Of a stretch of 64,000 nucleotides of DNA, positions 50,772 to 59,254 are shown piece after piece; position 1 is the stretch's first letter, and each line of letters starts with the position of its first letter. The notes below the pieces were generated by a model. It was not told the DNA's origin, did no database searches, and worked only from the letters and a program-made list of their open reading frames with translations. A program made the translations under genes and the position numbers. Source of the stretch: Streptomyces broussonetiae (lineage in GTDB: Bacteria > Actinomycetota > Actinomycetes > Streptomycetales > Streptomycetaceae); NCBI RefSeq assembly GCF_009796285.1, contig NZ_CP047020.1, positions 8,742,001-8,806,000 on the forward strand, given 5' to 3'.

Positions 50772-53411
50772 GTGCCCGTGCCACCCCGCAGAAGACGGTG
50801 GTTCACCGTCTGCGCACTCACCGCATCCGCCGCGCTCGTCGCGATCCCTGCGTCCGGCGCGTCCGGGCGTCCGCCGAGCCCTTTCGGCGCCCGCGTCCTC
50901 GGCCACCTGGCCAAGGAACGCGAGCAGTCGGTGGGTGCCGTGTCCCCGCACGAGGCGGGGGACGACCGCGGCGGCAACGAGGCGGACGAGATCGCCGAGG
51001 GCGCCGACCAGTACGCCGAGGCCCGCACCTCGCCCGGTGTCGTCGCACCGGGCGCCTACGGCGCGGCCTGGAAGAACCTCACCACTCTTCGCAGCGCGGG
51101 CGGCAGTTGGCGCAACATCACCGACCTGCCGTACAACTCCGACGACCCGCGCTACCGCGACATCGACTCCAACTCCAGCGGCGGATCCGGCGACGTCACC
51201 GGCCGGATGGCCGCGATCGCCGCCGACGACGACGGCTACGTCTACGCGGGCAGCGCCGGCGGCGGGGTGTGGCGCTCGCGCTCAGGAGGCGGCCACTGGC
51301 AGCCCATCAGTGACCGGCTGCCCGCCCAGTCCACCGGCGCCCTGGCCCTCGACGGCACGGGCCGGCTGTGGCTGGGCACCGGCGAGGCCACCACCAACTC
51401 CGACGCCCACCTCGGCAGCGGCGTGTACGTCCTGGACCACCCCCACCAGGGCACCTTCTCGCCACGCCGCCGGGTCGGCGGCGACGAACTGGAGAGCACC
51501 ACCATCCACGAGCTGCGCTTCGCCGGCGGCACGGTGTGGGCGGCCACCAGCAAGGGTGTGTGGAGCCACTCCACACGGCAGCTGAACGGCCCCTGGAAGC
51601 TGGAGTTCGCGCCCAACCCCGGCTACCTGCCCGGCGGTTCACAGGCCGACGACCCGGCCGCCCCGTACAAGAACATCGCCAACGACATCGCCGTCGACCC
51701 CAAGGACCCGTCCAAGGTGGTCCTGGCCGTCGGCTGGCGCAGCGGCGACGACTACAACGGCTTCTACACCCGGGTGCGCGGCACCTGGACCCGGATCAGC
51801 AGCGGCCTCGGCGATCTGCCGGCCGACGCCGACGACGTCGGCAGCGTCACCTTCGCCCGCTCCGCCGACGGATCGCGCTACTACGCCATCGACCAGTCGC
51901 CGAAGCAGCTCAGCACCAACCCCGACAGCGGCCTGGAGGGCATCTACGTCTCCAAGTCCGGGTCCCCATCCGGCCCCTGGACGAAGATCGCCGACTACAA
52001 GGGCCTGGCCGCCGACAACTCGGCGCTGACGACGGCCGGTTACATGCCCGGCGTCCAGGCCTGGTACAACCAGTTCCTCGCCGTCGACCCGGCCGACCCG
52101 CAGCACGTGTACGCCGGTCTCGAGGAGGTCTACGAGACCAAGGACGGCGGCACCACCTGGTCGACCGTCGGCCCCTACTGGAACTTCCCCTTCTCCTGCT
52201 GGAAGATCGACCCGGCCGAGCAGACCGGTGACTGCCACCAGACCACCCACTCCGACCAGCACGGCGTCGCCATCGGCAGCTACCACGGCAGGTCCTACGT
52301 CTACGTCGGCAACGACGGGGGTGTCTACAAGCGCCCGGTGAACGGCACTCAGGACGCCTCCGGCCACGCCACCGACTGGACCTCCCTCAACGACGGCACC
52401 ATCGACACCCTCCAGTACTACTCGGTCGGCATCGGCAAGGACCTCGAGCACGGCGGCGTGTCCGTCACCGGTGGGCTGCAGGACAACGGCCAGTCCGTCC
52501 TGCGCGGCAACGACACCGTCATGGGCTCGGACTTCGGCGGCGACGGCGGCGACACGCTCACCGATCCCGCCAACGGGTGCGACATCGCCCAGGAGTACGT
52601 GTACCTCGCCGTCCAGGTGACGCAGAACTGCGCCGTGAACGACGGCAGTTGGTCAACCGACCCGACCAAGGCCACCTCGTACTCGGTCGCCCCGCCCGAC
52701 AACGCGACCAGCGAGGCCCGCTTCATCGCCCCGCTCAGCACGGACCTGAAGAACGGCAACACGTGGATCGCCGGCGGCCGGCACATCTGGGTGCAGACCC
52801 ACGGTTACGCCATCCGCAGCGGCGCCGAGTGGACCAGCGTGCACGACCTCGGCGTCGGCCGCACCGCCACCGCCGTCGCCGCGTCCGGCGGCAAGATCTA
52901 CGCCGCCTGGTGCGGGCCCTGCAACAACCAGGGCTTCGCCCGTGGCATCGCCGTGGGCAACGCGGACGGCACCGGCTGGCACGACATCAACCTGCCCGTC
53001 GACGGCACCGTGCCGAACCGCTACCTGAGCGGCTTCGCCGTCGACCCGCACAACGCCGACCACGTGTACCTCACGGTCAGCGGTTTCTCCCGGGCCTGGA
53101 CCGAGGGCCCCGGCGCGGGCGTCGGCCATGTCTTCGAGTCCACCGACGGCGGCACCACCTGGAAGGACATCTCGGCCAACCTGCCCGACGTGCCGACCGA
53201 CTCCGCGCTGCTGACGGCCGACGGCGGCCTCGCCGTCGCCACCGACCTGGGCGTCGTCTACCGGGCTCCGGGCGGCACCGCCTGGCAGCGGATCGGCACC
53301 CTGCCCGCTGTCGCCGTCCTCCAGCTCAAGGCGAGCCCCGACGGCAGCACGCTGTACGCCGCCACGCACGGCCGCGGGATCTACACCGTGAAGGTGCACG
53401 ACCTGCGCTGA
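50772..53411 (+). CDS. Secreted Asp-box (BNR) beta-propeller protein
   Basis: The 879-residue product starts at GTG 50772 (AAGGAGG six bases upstream). A signal peptide (FTVCALTASAALVAIPASG) precedes a charged, disordered stretch, then two or more propellers with Asp-box motifs (DGGTTWSTV, DGGTTWKDI, GPWTKI, GGGHWQPI). Overall similarity is to VPS10/GH74-type propellers annotated loosely as glycosyl hydrolases. No catalytic pair can be assigned by eye. It ends shortly before a set of GTGATCCC repeats and palindromes. Confidence 0.8.
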   Translation: MPVPPRRRRWFTVCALTASAALVAIPASGASGRPPSPFGARVLGHLAKEREQSVGAVSPHEAGDDRGGNEADEIAEGADQYAEARTSPGVVAPGAYGAAWKNLTTLRSAGGSWRNITDLPYNSDDPRYRDIDSNSSGGSGDVTGRMAAIAADDDGYVYAGSAGGGVWRSRSGGGHWQPISDRLPAQSTGALALDGTGRLWLGTGEATTNSDAHLGSGVYVLDHPHQGTFSPRRRVGGDELESTTIHELRFAGGTVWAATSKGVWSHSTRQLNGPWKLEFAPNPGYLPGGSQADDPAAPYKNIANDIAVDPKDPSKVVLAVGWRSGDDYNGFYTRVRGTWTRISSGLGDLPADADDVGSVTFARSADGSRYYAIDQSPKQLSTNPDSGLEGIYVSKSGSPSGPWTKIADYKGLAADNSALTTAGYMPGVQAWYNQFLAVDPADPQHVYAGLEEVYETKDGGTTWSTVGPYWNFPFSCWKIDPAEQTGDCHQTTHSDQHGVAIGSYHGRSYVYVGNDGGVYKRPVNGTQDASGHATDWTSLNDGTIDTLQYYSVGIGKDLEHGGVSVTGGLQDNGQSVLRGNDTVMGSDFGGDGGDTLTDPANGCDIAQEYVYLAVQVTQNCAVNDGSWSTDPTKATSYSVAPPDNATSEARFIAPLSTDLKNGNTWIAGGRHIWVQTHGYAIRSGAEWTSVHDLGVGRTATAVAASGGKIYAAWCGPCNNQGFARGIAVGNADGTGWHDINLPVDGTVPNRYLSGFAVDPHNADHVYLTVSGFSRAWTEGPGAGVGHVFESTDGGTTWKDISANLPDVPTDSALLTADGGLAVATDLGVVYRAPGGTAWQRIGTLPAVAVLQLKASPDGSTLYAATHGRGIYTVKVHDLR

Positions 53412-53878
53412 GCGCCCGACGAAAGCGAGGGCTGATCCCCGTGATCCCGCGGTCTCCGGATCCCGTGATCCCGTGATCCCGGGGATCACACCTCTTGGCC
53501 GTCGCCCAGTACGGCCCGTCCCGGTTGCGTGCGCAGCGCCACGCAACCGGGCAGGCATCGCGCGGTGGTCCGATCGCGCGTCAGGGCCGGGTCGGCCGCG
53601 AGGTCACGGGCGACGCGGGAGCCGGGGCCGCAGGAGAGGACCACGACGCGTGGGCAGACCCCCACCCGGCCCCGCAGCCGCGCGGCCGGCACCCGCACCT
53701 GCTCCACCGCGCCCTCGTCGTCCACGCCCGCCCGGCCACGCGCGCCGGGCGGGCGCAGGAGTCCAGCCGGGTGGCGAGCGCGCCGAGAACACCCAGGGGC
53801 CGTGAACGCGGTGTGCGCCGTGCGGGACGCCACGCACTGGGCACGCCGGTTCTGTGGGACCTGCCCGAGGGGCCGGCG
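53412..53878. other. Intergenic stretch with GTGATCCC repeats
   Basis: The first ~80 bp hold GTGATCCC copies at 53441, 53465 and 53473, the last forming a perfect 8-1-8 palindrome. The remaining ~390 bp show no convincing gene on either strand; a 115-residue minus-strand frame lacks recognisable features. Confidence 0.45.
53473..53489. promoter_or_regulatory. GTGATCCC-G-GGGATCAC palindrome
   Basis: A perfect 17-bp palindrome after the propeller gene. The spacing of one base is too tight for an RNA terminator loop, so a protein-binding role is more likely. Its GTGATCC core matches the repeat array at 49390. Confidence 0.5.
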
Positions 53879-54886
53879 CTACACCGACGGGCCCGCGATA
53901 CGCAGGGTCGCCCCGGGCGACGGGCCCGCGCTGTCGGCGGTGCCGGTGACGTCGGTCCACCAGTCGGCGCCCTCCTCGAGGTAGCGGAGCAGCACGCCCT
54001 CGCGGATCGCCCAGGGACACACGACGGCCCCGCGCAGCCCCATGAGCTTCAACGCCGTGTGCCCCACGACCGCACCGGCCAGGCTCTGCTCGGCGCGCGG
54101 CGCGGAGATGCCGGGCAGCTGGGCGCGCTCGGCGGCGGGCAGCGCGGCCAGCGTGCGGACCGCCTCACGCAGGTCCGCACCGTGCATATCCCGCTGTACG
54201 AACGGGCCGTGGCGCCCCGGTGCCGCCCCGCACAGCCGGGCCAGCTGCTGGAACGTACGGGAACTGACCGCGGCGGTGCGCGGCGCCTCCCAGCGGATCC
54301 GCGCGGCCACGTCCCGCAACTCGTGCCGGATCCGCCGGCGCAGTTCCTTCAGCTCGGCCGGACCCGGCGGATCCTGGACGCGCAGATACTCGCGGGTCAG
54401 CCGGGCGGCGCCGAGCGGGAGAGAGGCGGCGAAGTCGGGCAGTCGGCCGCGGCCGAAAGCCACCTCGAGCGAGCCGCCGCCGATGTCGAGCAGCGCGAGG
54501 GGGCCCGCATGCCAGCCGAGCCAGCGGCGCGCCGCCAGAAAGGTCAGCTCGGCCTCGGTCTCGCCGGGCAGGGTGCACATCCGGATACCGGTCCCGCAGG
54601 ACACCCGCCGCAGCACCTCCTGCCGGTTCGGGGCGCCGCGGACCACCGCCGTGGCGAAGGCCAGTGGCCCCGTCGCATGCCAGCGCCGGGCGGTGGCCCC
54701 GGCCGCGGCGACCGCGTTCACCAGGCTCTCCACCGCCTCCTCGCAGATGGCGCCGTCCGGCCCGACGTGTTCGGACAGGCGCAGCTTCCACTTGACGGTG
54801 TGCACCGGGAGCGGTACGCCCCCCTCCACATCCGCGATCACCAACCGGACCGTGTTCGACCCCGCATCCACCACGCTCAGCCGCAT
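53879..54886 (-). CDS. ppx: Ppx/GppA exopolyphosphatase-family phosphatase
   Basis: The 335-residue protein has the ASKHA fold: DAGSNTVRLVIADV at the start, the LAFATAVVRGAPN motif (normally TSA-x-RDA), and the phosphate loop LLDIGGGSLEVAFGRG (about 133-148). It lacks the C-terminal HD domain of GppA, so it is the short PPX2-like type. Such enzymes hydrolyse polyphosphate or (p)ppGpp. ATG 54886 is the natural start. It is alone on this strand. Confidence 0.9.
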   Translation of the reverse strand: MRLSVVDAGSNTVRLVIADVEGGVPLPVHTVKWKLRLSEHVGPDGAICEEAVESLVNAVAAAGATARRWHATGPLAFATAVVRGAPNRQEVLRRVSCGTGIRMCTLPGETEAELTFLAARRWLGWHAGPLALLDIGGGSLEVAFGRGRLPDFAASLPLGAARLTREYLRVQDPPGPAELKELRRRIRHELRDVAARIRWEAPRTAAVSSRTFQQLARLCGAAPGRHGPFVQRDMHGADLREAVRTLAALPAAERAQLPGISAPRAEQSLAGAVVGHTALKLMGLRGAVVCPWAIREGVLLRYLEEGADWWTDVTGTADSAGPSPGATLRIAGPSV

Positions 54887-55032
54887 GGCCGGGACGTACC
54901 CAGTTCCCCGTCAAAAACCCGTCATACCGGGGGGCGCTCGTGCGCACACACAGCCGACCCGGCGTGGCCGCCCGGAACGAATCCTGTCCGGATCCCGCCT
55001 GCGTCCTCCCAACGCGCCCGGCCCTGCCGTTA

Positions 55033-55076
55033 GATGGTCACGACCACCGTCGGAGATGGTCATGAACACTGTCGGA
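55033..55076. repeat. 22-bp tandem direct repeat upstream of FAD monooxygenase
   Basis: gatggtcacgaccaccgtcgga (55033-55054) is followed at once by a copy with three changes (55055-55076). It ends 15 bp before the GTG start of the monooxygenase. Confidence 0.8.
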
Positions 55077-55091
55077 GCGGGGAGCAGGCGC

Positions 55092-56273
55092 GTGAGCGGG
55101 ACGGACGTGACGAAGGTAGTGGTGATCGGCGGCGGCATCGCGGGGACCGCCGCCGCGCTCGCACTGCAGAGGGCCGGCTACGACGTCACCGTGTACGAGG
55201 CGCACCCCGACACCGCGGCGGACATCGGCGCCTTTCTGACCCTCGGCAGCAACGGCATGCGCGCCCTGGCCCAGCTCGGCGCCACGGACGCGGTCACGGC
55301 GACCGGATTCGCGCTGACCTCGCTCCGGCTGCTCGACAGCCAGGGCACGGAGCAGGCGCGCGGCTCGCTGGGCGAGGTGACCGACCCCGCCCTGCACTAC
55401 CGCTGCCTGCGCCGTGGCGAGCTGAACAGCGCGCTCCAGCGCGAGGCGGCCCGGCGCGGCATCCCGGTGCGCCACGGCGTCCGGCTGGCCGACGTCAGCA
55501 ACGGCCCGGACGGCGTCACCGCGCACTTCGCCGACGGCACCACCGCCGACGCGGACCTCCTCCTCGGCGCCGACGGCCTCAACTCCACCGTGCGCACCCG
55601 CCTCGTCCCCGAGGCGCGGCCCGGTTACGCGGGCCAGCGGATCTACTACGGCTACAGCGCTGCCGCTCCCGAGGGGGACCCGACCGGCCTCATCACCTTT
55701 GTGCGGGGCGGCGAGTCCACCTTCGGGTACGCGGTGTCCCCGGCGGGGCAGACCTACTGGTTCGCCCGCGTGAACACCGAGGCCCTGCCCGCCGACGGGG
55801 CCGTGCACGAAGCCGACCGGCGCGAGGAACTGCTGCCGCTGCTGCGGGGTGACGCCACACCGGCCGCCGACATCGTCGCGGGCTCCGTCGGTCCGGTCCT
55901 GGCCACCAACGCCACCGACCTGCCGCTCGGCACCGTCTGGCACCGCGGGCGTGCGCTGCTCATCGGCGACGCGGCCCACGCCGCCTCCCCCGCGACCGGC
56001 CAGGGAGCCTCGATGGCGCTGGAGGACGCGGTGGTCCTCGCCAAGGCGCTGCGCGACCTGCCCGATGTGCCCGCCGCGTTCGCCGCCTACGAGGGGCACC
56101 GCCGCCCGCGGGTGGAGCGCAACATCACCGTCAGCGGCGGCATGTCGCGCGCCGGCCACGGTTCGGCCCGCCCGGGCCTGGCCGTGGCCCGCCCCGCCGA
56201 GCCCGACGCGGCCCTCATCCGCCAACTGGCCTGGGACACCCCGCTGTCCGCGGCACCGCCCAAGGAATCCTGA
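55092..56273 (+). CDS. FAD-dependent aromatic monooxygenase family
   Basis: The 393-residue protein is a class A flavoprotein monooxygenase. GGGIAGTAAALALQRAGYDV (FAD ADP-binding), GADGLNSTVR (DG motif) and GRALLIGDAAHAASPATGQGASMALEDAVVLA (GD motif) are in order. Members hydroxylate aromatics or other activated rings; no substrate is readable. GTG 55092 is favoured by GGGGAG seven bases upstream; upstream in-frame residues are not family-like. Its leader holds a tandem 22-bp repeat. Confidence 0.9.
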   Translation: MSGTDVTKVVVIGGGIAGTAAALALQRAGYDVTVYEAHPDTAADIGAFLTLGSNGMRALAQLGATDAVTATGFALTSLRLLDSQGTEQARGSLGEVTDPALHYRCLRRGELNSALQREAARRGIPVRHGVRLADVSNGPDGVTAHFADGTTADADLLLGADGLNSTVRTRLVPEARPGYAGQRIYYGYSAAAPEGDPTGLITFVRGGESTFGYAVSPAGQTYWFARVNTEALPADGAVHEADRREELLPLLRGDATPAADIVAGSVGPVLATNATDLPLGTVWHRGRALLIGDAAHAASPATGQGASMALEDAVVLAKALRDLPDVPAAFAAYEGHRRPRVERNITVSGGMSRAGHGSARPGLAVARPAEPDAALIRQLAWDTPLSAAPPKES

Positions 56274-56408
56274 CCGCCCGGACCACCACGTCACAGCGCG
56301 CGCTCCCGTTCGCGAAAGTGCAAGAGGCGGCGTACTGGAGTCCATTGCCGGGGCAACCGCCGGGCCGGATCGTTCCGTGCAACCGGCCCTAGGCAACAAG
56401 GAGCACAG

Positions 56409-58220
56409 TTGCGACTCTTGAACAGAACAGGTGGCGCCGCCGCGGTGACCTCGACGGCCGTCGCCCTGGTCCTGGGCGGCGGCCTCGCCTCCCCGGTGTC
56501 GGCCGCAGCACCCGCCGACGCCGCCTACAGGGTGACCGTGGGGACCCCGGTGCCCTTCACCCACCCCACCGACACCCCCGCCACCCCGTATCTGGACCGG
56601 GACGGCACCTTCCACTACCAGCAGTCCGCCGCGCTCTACGGCGCCAAGGACCCGCGCACCTGGGACTTCTACACCGGCAAGGACTTCGACACCGCCACCT
56701 TCGACAAGACACTCAGCAAGGCGGTCAACCCCGCCAACTCCGCCGACCGCAACGACGACACCACCTGGCGGTGCAACAACAGCCCCACCGGCCGCAACGC
56801 CACCTACGCGCCCAGCGGCTCGGGCTACGCCCAGAAGAACTACTGCGATCTGTCCGGGGTGTGGGTCGACCCCGACACCGGCGACTGGTACGGCCTGGTG
56901 CACAACGAGTTCACCCCGCAGCCCTTCGGCGACGGACTGCACTACGACGCCATCGACTACGCCGTCTCCACCGACCGGGGCCGCACCTGGACCATCAAGG
57001 ACCATGCGATCACCTCGCCGTACAGCACCGAGCGCGGGGACACCACGGCCTTCCCGAACCAGACGTACTCCTACGGCGACGGCGACCAGCGCCTGTTCGT
57101 GGACACGGCCTCCGGCTACTTCTACGTCTATTACGGCTCCCGGATCATCGACAAGAGCGGTGGCTGGAAGGCGTTCTACGAGCACGTGGCCCGCGCACCC
57201 ATCTCGGCCAAGATGGCACCCGGCTCCTGGCAGAAGTGGTACGACGGCGCCTGGTCCCAGCCCGGCACCGGCGGCAAGGAGAGCAACATCGTCCCTGTCG
57301 ACGCAGGCCATCCCACCGGCTACACCCCTGCCTCCGCCGAGTACGACCCGGCCAACACCGGTACCGCCGCCCAGCAGATCGCAGCCGGCAAAATGCCCCC
57401 GACCTCGCCGCTGTTCGTCATGAACATCGCCTACGACGCCTACCTCGGCCTCTACATTGGCGAACCGCAGGCCGTCGACCAGAGCGGCAGTTCACCGCAG
57501 TACCTGTACGCCACCGACGACCTCGCGACCCAGAAGTGGCACCTCATCGGGGACACCGGCAGCTACACCAACGCCTCCTGGTACCGCTGGTTCCTGGACT
57601 CGGCCAACCGCACCAGCTCCGCCATCGTCGGCAAGTCCTTCCGCTCCTACTGCTCCTTCGGCTGCTCGCACGACGCCTCCGGGGAGTACGTCGACATCAC
57701 CGTCGACTCCACCACCCCGGCCGCCGCGCCCATGGACACGCACCGCGGCTACCGCATCGCCAGCGGCGCGGGCCGGGTCCTCGCCCAGGCGGCCCGTGGA
57801 TCCGCCGTCACCTCGCTGGCCGGGCCCACCGGATCCGGCCGGGACACCTGGGTGTTCACGCCGACCGGCGACGGCGCCTTCACCATCGCCAACGCGGCGA
57901 GCGGCCGGCTGCTCGGCGTCGACTCCTCGTCCACCGCGGGCCGCGCCTGGGGCGCCCGGCCCACGGCGACGAAGGCACCGGCCGAGGGGCCGGCCGTCGG
58001 ACAGCAGTGGTTCGTGATCCCGGACGCCGGCCACGGCGGCTACCGTCTGGTCAACCGCTACAGCGGCCTGGTTCTCGGACTCTCCACGGCCTCCGGCCGC
58101 CTCGCCGAGACCACACCGGCACGCACCTGGGCGGCCACCGCAGGCAGTCCTGCGGGCGCCGGCCGCACCGCGGCCGAACAGACCCTGTCCCTCACCGCGA
58201 CCGGCCCCGCGCGCCGCTAG
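56409..58220 (+). CDS. Secreted protein with C-terminal ricin-type domain
   Basis: The 603-residue product uses a TTG start (AAGGAG five bases upstream) and has a signal peptide (LVLGGGLASPVSA). Residues 40-430 form a domain with blades such as DLSGVWVDPDTGDWYGLVHNE and AIDYAVSTDRGRTWTI, resembling a five-bladed propeller hydrolase, but I cannot place its family. Residues 440-600 resemble a ricin-B-type lectin (YRIASGAGRVLAQAA; GYRLVNRYSGLVLGLS). Its TAG stop falls on the first base of an 81-bp inverted-repeat element, so the present C-terminus may be shaped by that insertion. Confidence 0.72.
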   Translation: MRLLNRTGGAAAVTSTAVALVLGGGLASPVSAAAPADAAYRVTVGTPVPFTHPTDTPATPYLDRDGTFHYQQSAALYGAKDPRTWDFYTGKDFDTATFDKTLSKAVNPANSADRNDDTTWRCNNSPTGRNATYAPSGSGYAQKNYCDLSGVWVDPDTGDWYGLVHNEFTPQPFGDGLHYDAIDYAVSTDRGRTWTIKDHAITSPYSTERGDTTAFPNQTYSYGDGDQRLFVDTASGYFYVYYGSRIIDKSGGWKAFYEHVARAPISAKMAPGSWQKWYDGAWSQPGTGGKESNIVPVDAGHPTGYTPASAEYDPANTGTAAQQIAAGKMPPTSPLFVMNIAYDAYLGLYIGEPQAVDQSGSSPQYLYATDDLATQKWHLIGDTGSYTNASWYRWFLDSANRTSSAIVGKSFRSYCSFGCSHDASGEYVDITVDSTTPAAAPMDTHRGYRIASGAGRVLAQAARGSAVTSLAGPTGSGRDTWVFTPTGDGAFTIANAASGRLLGVDSSSTAGRAWGARPTATKAPAEGPAVGQQWFVIPDAGHGGYRLVNRYSGLVLGLSTASGRLAETTPARTWAATAGSPAGAGRTAAEQTLSLTATGPARR

Positions 58221-58300
58221 GTCCTGTCGTCCAACTCCCGTCGTCCGCCCGCAGGGCGTGCATGGCGTCGCGAGACAGGCGGGAGTTCGACGACAGGGCC
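58220..58300. mobile_element. 81-bp MITE-like element with 21-bp terminal inverted repeats
   Basis: Ends 58220-58240 (ggtcctgtcgtccaactccc...) and 58280-58300 are inverted repeats with two mismatches. The interior (39 bp) codes for nothing. The size and near-perfect ends suit a miniature derivative of an IS5-type element, though a termination hairpin cannot be excluded. I see no clear target duplication. Confidence 0.5.
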
Positions 58301-58391
58301 TGGCCGACCCGGGGCCGGGGCCCGGCCCGCACGACCCAGGGCCGGGCCCAACATCTCGAGGACGTGGGGGACTTTCCACTACTCTGCACTC

Positions 58392-59210
58392 ATGTCGATG
58401 ATCAACGGGGGATCCGACGCCCACCTGGCCGTGACGGCGGCCCGGGCGGGCGCGAGCGTGGTCCAAGACCTCTACGGCAGCCGGCTCGCACGCTACGACA
58501 AGTCGGCCGGTGACTTCGCGACCGAGGCGGACCTGGCCGCCGAGCAGGCCATCGTGGACGTGCTGCGTGCTGCCCGCCCCGACGACGCCGTCACCGGGGA
58601 GGAGAGCGGACGCTCCGGCGCCGCCGACGCCCACCGCCGCTGGCTGGTCGACCCCCTGTGCGGCACCCTCAACTACGCCGTGCGCACCATGCTCGTCGGC
58701 GTGAACGTCGCCCTGCGGGAAGGGGACCGGGTCACGGCCGCCGCCACGGCCGACCCGTTCAGCGGCGAGGTGTTCTGGACCGACGGCGCCGCCGCCCGGC
58801 TCCGCTCGCCGGACGGCACCGACGAGCGGCTGACGCCCCACGCCGGTTCCGCGCTGGTGGACGTCAACCTCGACCCGCCTTTTCCGGGCGCCCCCGGATT
58901 CCAGGCCGTCCGCCTCCTGGCCGACCCCGGCTTCGCCGAGCGGTTCCGGCCCCGGGTGATCTCCAGCACGCTCGCGGTGGCCTGGGTCGCCGCCGGGCGC
59001 AGGGCCGCCTATGTCACCGACGGCGACCTGCGCGACCGTGTGCACTTCGCGGCCGGGATCGCGCTGTGCCGGGCGGCCGGCTGCACGGTGACCGGCCTGC
59101 GCGGCGAGCCCGTCCTCACCGGCGCCGACGGGCTCGTCGCGGCGGCCGACGCCCAGACCCATGCTGCCCTGCTGGCCCTCGTCAAGAAGCAGGCCTCGGG
59201 CGGGAGTTGA
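58392..59210 (+). CDS. Inositol-monophosphatase-family protein with altered metal site
   Basis: The 272-residue protein follows the IMPase plan: GDFATEADLAAEQAI, TGEES (metal Glu), WLVDPLCGTLNYAV and VHFAAGIALCRAAG. In the canonical WxVDPxDGTxNF motif the second Asp is Cys here (DPLCGT), and in the WDxAAG motif the Asp is His (VHFAAG). Both are usual metal ligands, so phosphatase activity is doubtful. ATG 58392 is used (ATG 58398 is close). It is followed by the FAD oxidase gene, 44 bp downstream, and may share its transcript. Confidence 0.82.
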   Translation: MSMINGGSDAHLAVTAARAGASVVQDLYGSRLARYDKSAGDFATEADLAAEQAIVDVLRAARPDDAVTGEESGRSGAADAHRRWLVDPLCGTLNYAVRTMLVGVNVALREGDRVTAAATADPFSGEVFWTDGAAARLRSPDGTDERLTPHAGSALVDVNLDPPFPGAPGFQAVRLLADPGFAERFRPRVISSTLAVAWVAAGRRAAYVTDGDLRDRVHFAAGIALCRAAGCTVTGLRGEPVLTGADGLVAAADAQTHAALLALVKKQASGGS

Positions 59211-59254
59211 CGGCGATCTCGACGCGGCCGCGTGCCGTCTGATGTGATTCCGGC

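Noticed and set aside
53486..53833. 115-residue minus-strand frame
   Set aside because: It has no ribosome site or recognisable motif and an arginine/proline-rich composition typical of non-coding GC-rich DNA.
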